A stretch of DNA of 64,000 bases from Nakamurella antarctica (GTDB lineage Bacteria > Actinomycetota > Actinomycetes > Mycobacteriales > Nakamurellaceae): positions 1,302,001 through 1,366,000 of the forward strand of contig NZ_CP034170.1 of NCBI RefSeq assembly GCF_003860405.1. Reading direction: 5' to 3'. Made by a program: the position numbers and the translations under genes. The notes below the pieces were generated by a model, which made no database searches, was not told the DNA's origin, and saw only the letters and a list, made by a program, of their open reading frames with translations. Shown piece by piece: positions 1 through 9,147 of this stretch; within the stretch, counting starts at the first letter, position 1, and every line of letters begins with the position of its first letter.

Positions 1-453
1 GGGAAGGGCGATCCGGCGGCGCTGCTGGAACTCGCCGGACCAGATCTTGCCCCGCACCTGCACCTGCTGGGGTTGGTGAGCGAAGAAGACAAGGTCTCGA
101 TGCTCGCATCGGTCGATGCGTACTGCGCGCCGAACACCGGCGGCGAAAGTTTCGGGATGATCCTCACCGAAGCGATGGCCGCCGGCACCCCCGTTGTCGC
201 CAGCGATTTGGACGCGTTCAAGCGGGTTCTCGAAGGCGGCAAAGCCGGCCGGCTATTCCCAGTGGGGGACGCGGCCGCCTTGGCAGCGACGCTCGATGGC
301 GTCCTTTCAGACCCTGCGGCAACTGCTGCGATGGTCGTGCGGGCCACGGCTGTGGTCGCCCCGTACGACTGGAAAGTGGTGACGGCCCGCATCCTTCAGG
401 TCTACGAGACCGTGATCGCCGCGGACCCCCGCTCCGTGATCGAGGCCGACTGA
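1..453 (+). CDS. pimA: Phosphatidylinositol alpha-mannosyltransferase, C-terminal part
   Basis: The gene enters from the left edge, so only the last 150 codons are present. They form the donor-binding half of a GT4 (GT-B fold) glycosyltransferase. The EX7E motif, which binds the nucleotide-sugar, is visible in PNTGGESFGMILTEAMAAG, followed by VVASDLDAF and a C-terminal YDWKVV helix. This pattern matches mycobacterial PimA, which transfers mannose from GDP-mannose to phosphatidylinositol on the cytoplasmic face of the membrane. The stop codon overlaps the start of the next gene (TGATG), and the next gene is the same Nudix partner that follows pimA in mycobacteria, which supports the call. A different GT4 mannosyltransferase is possible but less likely. 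Confidence 0.85.
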   Translation, partial: GKGDPAALLELAGPDLAPHLHLLGLVSEEDKVSMLASVDAYCAPNTGGESFGMILTEAMAAGTPVVASDLDAFKRVLEGGKAGRLFPVGDAAALAATLDGVLSDPAATAAMVVRATAVVAPYDWKVVTARILQVYETVIAADPRSVIEAD

Positions 454-1436
454 TGGGCTTTGTCGTCGCGATCGTCATTGCACTGCTGTTGGTGGCAGCG
501 CTGCGGCTGTGGAGAATCGCTGTTCGTGTCGATCGCCTGCATCGGCGTACCGAGGCAGCATGGGCTGGCCTGGAAGTCGCGCTGGCCCGCCGCGCCGTCG
601 CTGCCAGAGCATTGGCGGCCGCCGGGGGACTCGACCCCGACCTGGCAGCAGTCCTGCGGTCGAGCGCACTCGCGGTCGAGTCGGCCAGCCGGCCCGATCG
701 TGCTGACGCGGAAAACGAGCTGACCAGGGCTCTCCAGCTACTCCCAATCAGCATCGACCCGGGCCTTGCCGCCGAGCTGTTCGAAACAGCAGATCGCGTC
801 ATGCTGGCTAGGCGCTTTTACAACGATGCGGTCCGCGATACCCGTGCGCTGCGCAGTGACCGCTTCACCAGGATGTTCCGGCTCGCAGGCCGCGCATCCC
901 TGCCGCAGTACTTCGAAATCGCGGAATATCAGCTGCCGAAGGCGGTGGCCCGCGTGTCCGCCCGGGTCGTGCTATTCAACGAGGACGACAAGGTCCTGCT
1001 CATGGAGGGCCACGACCCGTCGGCACCTGGCGCCAACTGGTGGTTCACCCCCGGGGGCGGCGTCGAAACCGGCGAATCCCTGGTGCAGGCGGCGGTGCGT
1101 GAGCTGCACGAGGAGACCGGCCTAGCTTTGGCCGAGAGTGATCTGCACGGGCCGATCTGGTGGCGCGTCGCGCGCATCTCCTATGACGGCGCCATCTTCG
1201 AGCAGACCGAACACTTCTTCCTGGCCAGAGCCCACCCCGATCCCGACAAGTGGCTCAGCCGAGCAGGTTTCACCGATCTGGAGCGGCTCGCCATCGGCGA
1301 ACTTCGGTGGTTTGACAGGGCCGAACTGGTGGGCGCGGACAGTCCGGTGTACCCGGTGGAGTTAGCCGCCAAGCTGCCCGCCGCGTTAGCAGTGCTACAG
1401 GCGCCGACCGACGCCTCGCCCACCCAGATCCATTAG
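453..1436 (+). CDS. LemA-like/Nudix hydrolase fusion, membrane-anchored
   Basis: 327 aa. Residues 3-18 form a single hydrophobic membrane anchor. Residues about 22-140 look like a LemA-type helical domain: a VDRLHRRTEAAW stretch near the start and an ARRFYNDAV signature near residue 119. The C-terminal half is a Nudix domain with the full box at about 201-224 (GGGVETGE followed by RELHEETGL), which binds metal for hydrolysis of a nucleoside diphosphate linked to another group. The substrate cannot be read from sequence. The start codon overlaps the pimA stop, so the two are translationally coupled, as in the mycobacterial pair (Rv2610c-Rv2609c). A role near phosphoinositide mannoside synthesis is inferred from this linkage only. 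Confidence 0.85.
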   Translation: MGFVVAIVIALLLVAALRLWRIAVRVDRLHRRTEAAWAGLEVALARRAVAARALAAAGGLDPDLAAVLRSSALAVESASRPDRADAENELTRALQLLPISIDPGLAAELFETADRVMLARRFYNDAVRDTRALRSDRFTRMFRLAGRASLPQYFEIAEYQLPKAVARVSARVVLFNEDDKVLLMEGHDPSAPGANWWFTPGGGVETGESLVQAAVRELHEETGLALAESDLHGPIWWRVARISYDGAIFEQTEHFFLARAHPDPDKWLSRAGFTDLERLAIGELRWFDRAELVGADSPVYPVELAAKLPAALAVLQAPTDASPTQIH

Positions 1437-1617
1437 CTTTCATCATCATCTCGAAGGCCGCGCCCGCGCGCTGATGTTCACATTCCGCCCATCCCATGGC
1501 ATAGCGTGGGATGCGGGTGGGGTGAACACGGTCGCGCCCTGCGAAGAAGAACTAGCACCCCGGCCACAGACGTAGCAAAATTTACGCGCAGCACATGAGC
1601 AGTGGAGGTATCTCACG

Positions 1618-2787
1618 TTGTTGACTTCAAGGTTGTCCCCGTCCCAGCGGACATTTTCCAGACGCGCCCCGAAGCTCGCTGGTTTTGCCGCGTCAGTGGT
1701 GGCAATGACGGTGCTGGCAGGGACGGTGCTGGCAGCCTGTGGCTCCGCCGACGTCGCCGTCGAATCCAGCGCGGCGCCCAGCACTGTTTCCACGTCGAGC
1801 ACCACGAAGACCACTCCAAAGACCACCTCCACGACGACGACGCCCACCCCTACCCCCACCCCGGTTCCGGAGTCCACGCCGGAGCCTGCTCCGGCACCAC
1901 CCGCGGCCCCCGCACCGATCAACCCTCTGACCGGCTTAGATTTCTCCGCTAACCCGGTGCTCGCGGTCAAGATCGACAACACCGACTTCGGCGGGCTGCA
2001 ATATGGCACCTCCGCAGCCGACATCGTCTACGTCGAACAAGTCGAAGGCGGTCTCACCAGGCTCGTTGCCGTGTTCCACAGCACCCTGCCCGAAGAGGTC
2101 GGCCCAGTCCGCAGCGTTCGAACCACCGACGCCGAACTGTTGCGGCCGCTGGGAAAACCCGCGTTGGTGTTCTCCGGCGGTTCGGGAGTTCCCGTCCAGG
2201 CTCTGCGGGAATCACCCGTCATTGACGCGTCCCAAGGCGCCATCGGCGGGGCCTACTGGCGCTCGTCGGTCGCGTCCGGCTCGTACAACTTGCACGCGAA
2301 CTTGGCACAAATCTCCACCTCGATTCCGGATATCAGCCAACCCAACAACATTGGCTTCACCTTCGGCGCCGACTACCCGGCCATGGCCGCCGGGCGCGAC
2401 GTCACCAGCCTGGCAGTCAGCATGAGTAGGACCATCAAATTCACCTACAACGACGGCGCCTACCAGTACATCCGCAAGGACAAGGTGTCAGTGGACGGTA
2501 ACGACGGCGCCACCATCGCGCCCGTCAATCTGCTCGTGCAGAACGTCCAAAACCAGCCGGACGGCGTCGTCGATACCAATGGAAGCCCCTCGTACAAGAC
2601 CGACACCGTCGGCTCGGGCACCTTCACGCTGTATCGCGACGGCAAGGCTATCGACGGAACGTGGAGCCGCACCGAACTCGACGGCGCCACCAGCTACCTC
2701 GATGGCGCCGGCGCGCCCGTCCTGTTCAAGCCGGGCAAGACCTGGGTGATGTTGGCGCCGCAGAACTCTTCCGTTTCGGAGGGCTAG
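1618..2787 (+). CDS. DUF3048 (YerB-like) lipoprotein
   Basis: 389 aa. A TTG start at 1618 is preceded by GGAGG at about 1604-1608; a second TTG directly follows and could also be used. The N-terminus has basic residues, a hydrophobic segment and a lipobox LAAC with Cys41, so the protein should be lipidated and surface-exposed. Residues about 50-100 are a Thr/Pro-rich linker. The rest is a DUF3048 domain (conserved KIDN, YVEQVEGGLTR and GPVRSVR motifs). The biochemical role of the family is not established. The gene stands alone, convergent with the MocR gene downstream. Confidence 0.85.
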   Translation: MLTSRLSPSQRTFSRRAPKLAGFAASVVAMTVLAGTVLAACGSADVAVESSAAPSTVSTSSTTKTTPKTTSTTTTPTPTPTPVPESTPEPAPAPPAAPAPINPLTGLDFSANPVLAVKIDNTDFGGLQYGTSAADIVYVEQVEGGLTRLVAVFHSTLPEEVGPVRSVRTTDAELLRPLGKPALVFSGGSGVPVQALRESPVIDASQGAIGGAYWRSSVASGSYNLHANLAQISTSIPDISQPNNIGFTFGADYPAMAAGRDVTSLAVSMSRTIKFTYNDGAYQYIRKDKVSVDGNDGATIAPVNLLVQNVQNQPDGVVDTNGSPSYKTDTVGSGTFTLYRDGKAIDGTWSRTELDGATSYLDGAGAPVLFKPGKTWVMLAPQNSSVSEG

Positions 2788-2802
2788 GGCGCCGGCCGGG
2801 GA

Positions 2803-4296
2803 TCAGGTCATCCAGCGTTCGGGGATGCCGGGCCGGGCCGCCGCGGCCGCAGCGTCGATACTCGCAAGCCGGATGACGGCTGCCGTCAGTTGCTCGGGCG
2901 CGGCGGTGAACGGCAAGCGAAGGTAGGAGTCCATGGTTCCGTCTGGTCCGAACCGTGGTCCCGGAACGATGTGCACTCCGACGCCGGGGGCCATCCTGGC
3001 CAGTTCGCTGGCATAGGGCCCGGGAAGTTCGACCCACAATGACGCCCCACCGCTGGGCGTGGTCGGGGTCCACTTCGGTAGATGTTCCGCCAGTGCCTCC
3101 AACAGTGCCGCGCACCCCGCCGCCAGCCTCGTTGCTTGAGAAAGCATTGCGGTGCCTGGGTTTTCGAGGATGGCGAGAACCACAAGCTGATCCAGAACCG
3201 ACCCGGCCATGTCGCCGAGCGAGCGCGCCTCGCCGAGCCTGTTGACCAGCGTCCGGGTGGTGCGGATCCACCCGACCCGAAGCCCGCCCCACAGCGATTT
3301 GGAGATCGAACCGATTGTGAGCACGCGGCTGGCGTCATCGAAGGCGGCCAGGGGCGGCGGCAACTCTCCGGTGCTCGGGAACGGGACTTCGCGCAGCGAC
3401 TCATCGACCACCAGCAGCGTTGACGTGCCCGCACACGCTGCGATCACACGTGCCCTAGTGTCCGCATCCATCAGTGCGCCGGTCGGATTGTGAAAGTCGG
3501 GGATCAGGTACGCCAGCCGCGGGCTTGCCTGCCGCAGGGACGCCGCGATCAGGTCGATATCCCACGCGTGTGACGGGTCCGCACGCACGGGGATCGGTAC
3601 CGGAACCCGGCGCGCCGCGCGGACGGCGTCCAAGGCGAGCGGATAGGTCGGGCACTCCAGCAGCACCCGGTCGCCGGGAGCGGACAGCGTCGCCAGAATC
3701 AGCGACCACGCGTGCTGCGCGCCGTTGGTGATCAGTATTTCGTCTGCGCTGGTGGGCAGATGAGCGTCGGTGTAGCGGCGGGCGATCCCTTCACGAAGCT
3801 GCCGCAGGCCCAAGGGGTGGTAGCCGTCAGCTCGGAGCAGCGCAGGCAATTGCTGGGCGGCGGCGGCAACGGCGGTGAGAATTTCGTCCGCCGGTGCTGG
3901 GGAGGATGCGGTGGTCAGGTCGATGGCGCCCGAGTCATCCGTCGCGATTTTTCCGCCAATCGCCCACGCGCCAGCCGATTTCGTATCGGCGGGGAACGTG
4001 AGCCGGCTACCGGATCCGCGCACACTGCTCAGCCAGCCGTCATCGCGTAGCAACCCGTAGGCAGCCGCCACCGTAGTGCGCGACAGGCCCGCGGCGGTGG
4101 CAAGTTCGCGCTCGCTGGGGAGCCCGGTGGACACCGCGAGCCTGCCCTCAAGAAGTGCCGATCGAATGCGCCGCGCCAGCTCTCGGTAGCTCGGGCCCAC
4201 GCGCGACAGGTCGTCGGCGAGCCGATCGGGAGTGACGCCGACGCTGACCTGGCGAACAAGGCTTGGCGCGGAAATGCGCAACTGTGGCATCGACAT
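2803..4296 (-). CDS. MocR-family (GntR/aminotransferase) transcriptional regulator, YczR-like
   Basis: 497 aa from the ATG at 4296; the frame stays open for 52 more codons upstream, but those would erase the divergent promoter, and a GGGAAAG motif precedes 4296. Residues about 36-98 are a GntR winged helix (PSERELATAAGLSRTTV). The remainder is a fold-type I aminotransferase domain with an FHNPTG motif near 270, VVDES near 298 and the PLP lysine in SISKSLWGGLRVGW at about residue 333. MocR proteins use PLP as a sensor cofactor rather than for catalysis. The adjacent divergent gene encodes a YczE-type membrane protein, a pairing known for the YczR group, so control of that gene is the most likely job. 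Confidence 0.88.
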   Translation of the reverse strand: MSMPQLRISAPSLVRQVSVGVTPDRLADDLSRVGPSYRELARRIRSALLEGRLAVSTGLPSERELATAAGLSRTTVAAAYGLLRDDGWLSSVRGSGSRLTFPADTKSAGAWAIGGKIATDDSGAIDLTTASSPAPADEILTAVAAAAQQLPALLRADGYHPLGLRQLREGIARRYTDAHLPTSADEILITNGAQHAWSLILATLSAPGDRVLLECPTYPLALDAVRAARRVPVPIPVRADPSHAWDIDLIAASLRQASPRLAYLIPDFHNPTGALMDADTRARVIAACAGTSTLLVVDESLREVPFPSTGELPPPLAAFDDASRVLTIGSISKSLWGGLRVGWIRTTRTLVNRLGEARSLGDMAGSVLDQLVVLAILENPGTAMLSQATRLAAGCAALLEALAEHLPKWTPTTPSGGASLWVELPGPYASELARMAPGVGVHIVPGPRFGPDGTMDSYLRLPFTAAPEQLTAAVIRLASIDAAAAAARPGIPERWMT

Positions 4297-4310
4297 CAGT
4301 CCACTTTCCC

Positions 4311-4373
4311 GTAATTGGCACTGGCTGTCCAGGCCACTTTTGATCAAAATAGCGAATATGACAGGCCAATTAC
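4311..4373. promoter_or_regulatory. Nested palindromes between mocR and yczE: candidate MocR operator
   Basis: GTAATTGGC at 4311-4319 is matched by its exact reverse complement GCCAATTAC at 4365-4373. Centred almost on the same point lies the perfect 12-bp palindrome TTTTGATCAAAA at 4338-4349. TGTC and GACA flank the inner side of the outer arms. MocR regulators generally bind repeated sites near their own promoter, so this is a good operator candidate. The right arm falls just inside the yczE reading frame if the ATG at 4358 is used. Confidence 0.5.
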
Positions 4374-5110
4374 CTCGAGCTGCACACGCGCAGCCCGCAC
4401 CCGAACCCTCATATTTCGTCCACCGCGGTATCTTTCGCGCCGTGCAACCCATTCCCCGCGATCAGCTGGTGCGAAGGTTTGGACAACTCTCGGTCGGTCT
4501 TCTGCTGTACGGGCTATCGATGGCGCTCATGATCCAATCCAGCCTTGGCCTCGGCCCATGGGATGTATTCCATCAAGGTGTGGCCAAACGTGTACCGGTG
4601 AGTTTCGGTGTGGTCGTCATTGCCGTCTCCCTCGTCGTGCTGCTGCTCTGGATACCGCTCAAACAAAAGCCCGGCATCGGCACCGTCGCGAACGCGTTCG
4701 TGGTCGGAGCCGCTACCGACTTGGGCCTGTGGCTCTTTCCCGTCATTCACCAGGTGGCATGGGGGATCGCGGCTATGGTCCTGGCCATCGGAGCCAACGC
4801 TCTCGCTGGCGCCCTATACATCGGCGCCGGGTTGGGACCGGGCCCGCGTGATGGGCTGATGACGGGGCTCGTGCGGCGCGGAGTCGGATCGGTGTTCGTC
4901 GTCCGAAGTTGCCTCGAGGGCACCGTGTTGCTGATCGGCTGGTTACTCGGCGGCACCGTCTTCGTCGGCACCGTTCTCTACGCCGCAACGATCGGGCCCT
5001 GCCTGCACTGGATGATGCCGATCTTCCACATTAAACCGCGACCCCCTGCAACTGAACCCGCTGGGGCTGGCCCGGAGCAGCCGCGCGCGGGTGCCCCGGA
5101 GTCCCGATAG
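4358..5110 (+). CDS. YczE/YitT-like integral membrane protein
   Basis: 250 aa with about five hydrophobic segments (first near residues 45-60, last at the C-terminus). Conserved motifs of the YczE group are visible: LLYGLSMALMIQ, GLGPWDVFHQG and GAGLGPGPRDGLM. Transport substrate unknown. The ATG at 4358 has no clear ribosome binding site and may be leaderless; a GTG at 4442 would give a protein starting closer to the conserved region, so the start is uncertain. It is divergent from the MocR regulator, which probably controls it. Its stop codon sits in TAGAAT, a possible -10 element for the next gene. Confidence 0.82.
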   Translation: MTGQLPRAAHAQPAPEPSYFVHRGIFRAVQPIPRDQLVRRFGQLSVGLLLYGLSMALMIQSSLGLGPWDVFHQGVAKRVPVSFGVVVIAVSLVVLLLWIPLKQKPGIGTVANAFVVGAATDLGLWLFPVIHQVAWGIAAMVLAIGANALAGALYIGAGLGPGPRDGLMTGLVRRGVGSVFVVRSCLEGTVLLIGWLLGGTVFVGTVLYAATIGPCLHWMMPIFHIKPRPPATEPAGAGPEQPRAGAPESR

Positions 5111-5163
5111 AATCAACCCTCGGCCATAAGGTCGGCATCTCGATCTAAAGGGGCATCAGCGCT

Positions 5164-5919
5164 ATGAGCGGCCACTCAAAGTGGGCAACCACCAAGCACC
5201 AGAAGGCAGCCAAGGACGCCAAGCGGAGTAAAAACTTCGCCAAGCTGATCAAGAATATCGAGGTGGCGGCTCGTTCCGGCGGCGGCGATGTTAACGGCAA
5301 CCCCACGTTGTTCGACGCGGTCGCGCGCGCGAAGAAAGAGTCTGTTCCCAAAGACAACATCGACCGCGCCGTCAAGCGAGGCTCGGGCGCCGACGGCGGC
5401 GGCGTCGAATACACCGCCATCACCTACGAGGGCTACGGTCCGAGCGGGGTCGCGATCATGATCGAGTGCCTCACCGAGAACCGTAACCGGGCAGCCTCCG
5501 AAGTTCGTGTCGCCGTTACGCGCAACGGTGGCAATATGGCCGAAATCGGTTCGGTGTCCTACCTTTTCAACCGCAAGGGCAGCATTGTCCTGCCCAAGGG
5601 CGACCTCAGTGAGGACGACCTTCTGATGGCGGTACTGGACGCCGGCGCCGAAGAAGTGATCGACCAGGGTGACACCTTTGAGGTGCTGGCCGAGACCACT
5701 GACCTCTCTGCTGTCCGCGCCGCGCTGATCGAAGCGGGCATGGAATATGACTCCGTCGATCTCACCTTCATCCCCACACTCCACGTGGCGGTGGATGTGG
5801 AGGCGGCCCGCAAGGTCCTGCGATTAGTGGACGCCATTGAAGACCTTGACGACGTGCAAAACGTCTACACCAACGTTGACATCTCCGACGAGGTGGGCGC
5901 GGCGCTCGAAGAGGACTGA
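5164..5919 (+). CDS. yebC: YebC/PmpR-family translation/transcription factor
   Basis: 251 aa, full length for the family. The N-terminus [14 protein letters not shown] is the family hallmark, followed by the [24 protein letters not shown] region and the acidic C-terminus. An AAAGGGG motif about ten bases upstream of the ATG is the ribosome binding site. Members have been described as DNA-binding regulators and, more recently, as ribosome-associated factors that ease translation of difficult sequences. It lies directly before ruvC, as in most actinobacteria. Confidence 0.95.
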   Translation: MSGHSKWATTKHQKAAKDAKRSKNFAKLIKNIEVAARSGGGDVNGNPTLFDAVARAKKESVPKDNIDRAVKRGSGADGGGVEYTAITYEGYGPSGVAIMIECLTENRNRAASEVRVAVTRNGGNMAEIGSVSYLFNRKGSIVLPKGDLSEDDLLMAVLDAGAEEVIDQGDTFEVLAETTDLSAVRAALIEAGMEYDSVDLTFIPTLHVAVDVEAARKVLRLVDAIEDLDDVQNVYTNVDISDEVGAALEED

Positions 5920-5998
5920 GCGGGGCCCGGCCATCCGCCGCGCCAACCCGGCGTGGCGCTGCGGCCAGCTGTCGGTGCTTGCCGGTAGCGTCCTAACA

Positions 5999-6012
5999 CG
6001 TACACCTGTTCG
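5999..6012. promoter_or_regulatory. Candidate LexA (SOS) box upstream of ruvC
   Basis: CGTACACCTGTTCG differs at one arm position from the actinobacterial LexA pattern CGAAC-N4-GTTCG. It lies 53 bases before the ruvC start. ruvC is a known LexA target in mycobacteria. The identical 14 bases recur at 21225-21238. Confidence 0.55.
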
Positions 6013-6064
6013 GGTCATCCGTTCGCTTGAAACTGCTCGGCAATCAGTACTGGAGGTCCGGCCC

Positions 6065-6721
6065 ATGCGCGTGCTCGGCGTGGATCCCGGGCTGACCAGG
6101 TGCGGGGTGGGCGTGGTCGATGAGGGTCTGGGCAGACGCTGGAAGCTCATTGACGTCAGCGTCGCGCGGACGCCATCGGGCTCGGATCTCGCGCACCGGC
6201 TGCTGTCTGTTGCCTCCCATGTCGAGGCCGCGATGGACCTCCACCGGCCGGATGCGGTCGCCATCGAGCGCGTCTTCAGCCAACAGAATGTGCTGACGGT
6301 GATCGGGGTAGCGCAGGCCACCGGCGTGGTGGCGCTGGCTGCCGCTCGGCGCGGAATCCCGGTCGCTTGGCACACGCCCAGCGAGGTGAAGGCCGCCGTC
6401 ACCGGAAGTGGCGTCGCCGACAAGGCGCAGGTCACGTTTATGATCACCAAATTATTACGCTTGACGGCAGCGCCCAAGCCGGCTGACGCTGCGGATGCGT
6501 TGGCATTAGCCATGTGTCACCTGATGCGGTCGCCGCTGATCGGACGGTTGGCTGCCGTCCAGCAGACGGGCAAGATCGCCGCGGCCGAGGCTAAAGCCGC
6601 GGGCGCGCCGCCGTCCCGGTGGGAGCTCGCGGAGCGCGAGGCGCGCAAGCAAGCACCCATCGCGCTTGCCCGTCGCCGAGCGGCGCTGCAGGCAGAAACG
6701 AAGAAGGCAGGGTTACGGTGA
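6065..6721 (+). CDS. ruvC: Crossover junction endodeoxyribonuclease RuvC
   Basis: 218 aa. It cuts Holliday junctions symmetrically as a dimer. The acidic catalytic residues are visible in [12 protein letters not shown] (Asp7), AIERVF and the C-terminal [12 protein letters not shown]. The ATG at 6065 is preceded by GGAGG at 6051-6055; the longer open frame upstream overlaps yebC and is not used. The C-terminal extension of about 40 residues is Ala/Arg rich. It is the first gene of ruvCAB and overlaps ruvA by GTGA. Confidence 0.96.
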   Translation: MRVLGVDPGLTRCGVGVVDEGLGRRWKLIDVSVARTPSGSDLAHRLLSVASHVEAAMDLHRPDAVAIERVFSQQNVLTVIGVAQATGVVALAAARRGIPVAWHTPSEVKAAVTGSGVADKAQVTFMITKLLRLTAAPKPADAADALALAMCHLMRSPLIGRLAAVQQTGKIAAAEAKAAGAPPSRWELAEREARKQAPIALARRRAALQAETKKAGLR

Positions 6722-7335
6722 TTTCGTCTTTACGCGGCACGGTCCAAGGCATCTCATTGGACAGGGTGGTGATCGAAGTGGGCGGCGTCGGAATGTCGGT
6801 CCGCGCCACCCCCGCGACGCTGGCAACCCTGAAGCGGGGGACCGAAGCCTACCTCGCGACCACGCTGGTGGTGCGCGAAGATTCGCTCACCCTCTACGGT
6901 TTCGCCGCCGACGATGCGCGCGACCTCTTCGAATTGGTGCAGTCAGTGTCCGGCGTCGGTCCCAAAATTGCGATGGCGTTGCTCGCCGTTTTCCCGCCGG
7001 ACGAGCTGATCCAAGCGCTGGGGACGGGTGATGTCAAACGTTTGACCAGAGCGCCGGGCATCGGCACCAAGGGTGCGGAGCGCTTAGTGCTGGAACTGCG
7101 CGACAAGGTCGGCCGCCTCGCCACTGCAGGAGGCGCGACCTCGCTCTCCGCGGGCTCCGGGTTGGGCTGGACCGACAAACTGACCGAGGCTTTGGTGGGG
7201 CTCGGCTGGAGCGCGAAGCAAGCAAGTGACGCCGTCGAGTCAATTGCTGCCGAAACCACCGATGCCGCAGTCGTTTCCGGTGACGTCGGCGTATTGCTCC
7301 GTCGCGCTTTGGCGTTGCTGGGGCGTTCCCGATGA
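6718..7335 (+). CDS. ruvA: Holliday junction DNA helicase subunit RuvA
   Basis: 205 aa. The GTG start overlaps the ruvC stop (GTGA). Domain I (OB-fold) starts [11 protein letters not shown]; the two helix-hairpin-helix motifs are in [13 protein letters not shown] and [16 protein letters not shown]; the C-terminal domain that contacts RuvB is at about 150-205. RuvA binds the four-way junction and loads RuvB. Confidence 0.96.
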   Translation: MISSLRGTVQGISLDRVVIEVGGVGMSVRATPATLATLKRGTEAYLATTLVVREDSLTLYGFAADDARDLFELVQSVSGVGPKIAMALLAVFPPDELIQALGTGDVKRLTRAPGIGTKGAERLVLELRDKVGRLATAGGATSLSAGSGLGWTDKLTEALVGLGWSAKQASDAVESIAAETTDAAVVSGDVGVLLRRALALLGRSR

Positions 7336-8417
7336 CGGATATTCCGGAGTTCCGGTCCGAATTTCACGAACCCGATCTAGACCCGCACGCCGACACTTCT
7401 GTCGTGGTCCCCGACGAAATCCCCGGCGACGAACTTGAAAGCTCCTTGAGGCCAAAGAATCTCCGGGAGTTCGTGGGGCAGCACCGGGTACGCGAACAAT
7501 TGGAGCTGGTGCTTTCCGGCGCGAAGCAGCGCGGCGCAGTACCCGACCACGTTCTCCTCGCAGGTCCGCCCGGGCTGGGCAAGACCTCGCTGGCAATGAT
7601 CATCGCCGCCGAGTTGGGTACTTCGTTGCGGATCACCTCGGGGCCGGCGCTGGAGCGAGCCGGCGACCTGGCGGCGATGCTGTCGAACCTGGTGGAAGGT
7701 GACGTCCTGTTCATCGACGAAATCCACCGGATCGCCCGCCCCGCAGAAGAAATGCTCTACCTGGCGATGGAGGATTTCCGAGTGGACGTCATCGTCGGGA
7801 AGGGCCCCGGTGCTACCTCGATCCCGCTCGAGATCGCGCCGTTCACCCTGGTCGGCGCAACAACCCGCTCCGGGCAACTGACCTCGCCCCTGCGTGACCG
7901 GTTTGGGTTCACCGCCCATATGGAGTTCTACTCGCCGGAAGAGTTACAGCACATCATCACTCGCTCCGCCGTCATCCTCGGCGTCGACCTTCGGGCCGCG
8001 GGCGCGGAGGAAATTGCGCGTCGCTCGCGAGGAACCCCTCGCATCGCCAACCGCCTGCTGCGGCGCGTCCGCGACTTCGCCGAGGTCCGATCAGACGGCG
8101 CCGTCACCGTCGATATCGCCCGTCAGGCACTCAAGGTCTACGACGTAGACGAACTCGGGCTGGACCGACTCGACCGTGCGGTCCTGCGGGTGCTGTGCGA
8201 ATCCTTCGGCGGGGGGCCCGTGGGCCTGACCACGCTGGCCGTCGCGGTCGGTGAGGAGCCGACCACGGTAGAAGAAGTGTGCGAGCCCTTCCTCGTGCGG
8301 GTGGGAATGCTGGCGAGAACCCCGCGCGGCCGGGTAGCAACATCCAGAGCCTGGGAACACCTCGGCCTGAGCCCGGACACCGGCGCCTTCGCCCCGACAC
8401 CGCTCTTTACTGACTAA
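7332..8417 (+). CDS. ruvB: Holliday junction branch migration ATPase RuvB
   Basis: 361 aa AAA+ motor. Walker [10 protein letters not shown], Walker B FIDEIHR, sensor 1 GATTRSG, the arginine-finger region PLRDRFG, and the C-terminal winged helix ([10 protein letters not shown]) are all visible. The ATG overlaps the ruvA stop (ATGA), so the three ruv genes form one coupled operon, probably under the SOS box at 5999. Confidence 0.97.
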   Translation: MTDIPEFRSEFHEPDLDPHADTSVVVPDEIPGDELESSLRPKNLREFVGQHRVREQLELVLSGAKQRGAVPDHVLLAGPPGLGKTSLAMIIAAELGTSLRITSGPALERAGDLAAMLSNLVEGDVLFIDEIHRIARPAEEMLYLAMEDFRVDVIVGKGPGATSIPLEIAPFTLVGATTRSGQLTSPLRDRFGFTAHMEFYSPEELQHIITRSAVILGVDLRAAGAEEIARRSRGTPRIANRLLRRVRDFAEVRSDGAVTVDIARQALKVYDVDELGLDRLDRAVLRVLCESFGGGPVGLTTLAVAVGEEPTTVEEVCEPFLVRVGMLARTPRGRVATSRAWEHLGLSPDTGAFAPTPLFTD

Positions 8418-8555
8418 TTCCGACATGTGCGTCCGGTACTCTCAGACTCGTATGCCCTGATCTGGGCGGACAGCATGCTCTCAAAATACTCCGGAGAGCC
8501 ACGCGTGCGTGCGCTCTGACCGGCACTCATAGCCCAGCAACACGTTCGAACCGAA

Positions 8556-8571
8556 GGTGCCGCGAGGCACC
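8556..8571. other. Small GCGA-tetraloop hairpin in the yajC leader
   Basis: GGTGCC, a GCGA loop and GGCACC form a 6-bp stem with a GNRA-type tetraloop just upstream of the yajC ribosome binding site. It could tune translation of yajC or stabilise the leader; no function is proved. The rest of the 172-base ruvB-yajC gap shows nothing clear. Confidence 0.35.
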
Positions 8572-8589
8572 ACCGAAAGAGGTAACGAG

Positions 8590-8955
8590 ATGGACCAACT
8601 TTTGCTGCCAATCATCCTGATCGGCGCGCTCGTGGTGGTGATGTACTTCTCCTCCAAGAAGCGCAAGAAGATGCTTGCCGACGACAAGGCCATGAAGGAC
8701 TCGATCGTCCCCGGCACCCGCATCATGACCACCTCCGGTTTGCACGCAACGGTCACCGCGATGGCTGACGACACCGTCGAGCTGGAAATTGCCCCCGGCG
8801 TCCGCACCACGTGGATCAAAGCTGCAATTCGTGAAGTTGTCGTGCCGGTCCTCGATGAGCCGCTGGACGGCTTCGAGGACGATTACGCCGACCTGGGCGA
8901 CGACACCGATTCCGACCAGACCAATGTGGATCTGCGGAAGAAAGACCTCGGCTAA
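8590..8955 (+). CDS. yajC: Preprotein translocase accessory subunit YajC
   Basis: 121 aa. One membrane helix at residues 3-20 (LLLPIILIGALVVVMYF) followed by a basic KKRKK stop-transfer and a cytoplasmic domain with VPGTRIMTTSGLHATV. The C-terminus is acidic. The ATG at 8590 has AGAGGT upstream. It precedes secD and secF, its partners in the SecDF-YajC complex that assists protein export. Confidence 0.95.
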   Translation: MDQLLLPIILIGALVVVMYFSSKKRKKMLADDKAMKDSIVPGTRIMTTSGLHATVTAMADDTVELEIAPGVRTTWIKAAIREVVVPVLDEPLDGFEDDYADLGDDTDSDQTNVDLRKKDLG

Positions 8956-9088
8956 ACTTCCCGATCGGTACCTGTCCAGTTTCTTGCCTTCCCGACGCCG
9001 TCGACGATGCGAGATGGTGGATTCAGCTGTGCAAAATGTATTCAAAACGGGCGACACCTTCACCCGGATACCAGCGTAAGTATGGTGG

Positions 9089-9110
9089 CCCGGCCTGCAA
9101 TGCGGCCGGG
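9089..9110. other. GC-rich stem-loop before secD
   Basis: CCCGGCC at 9089-9095 pairs with GGCCGGG at 9104-9110 around an 8-base loop. No U-run follows, so it is not a typical intrinsic terminator; it may sit in the secD leader. Confidence 0.35.
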
Positions 9111-9147
9111 GAGCCAACTGTGCGTGTCATGAGGAGATAGACGAAAC

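Noticed and set aside
8541-8553. LexA box before yajC (CGTTCGAACC)
   Set aside because: The TTCGAA palindrome lacks the N4 spacing between the two half-sites.
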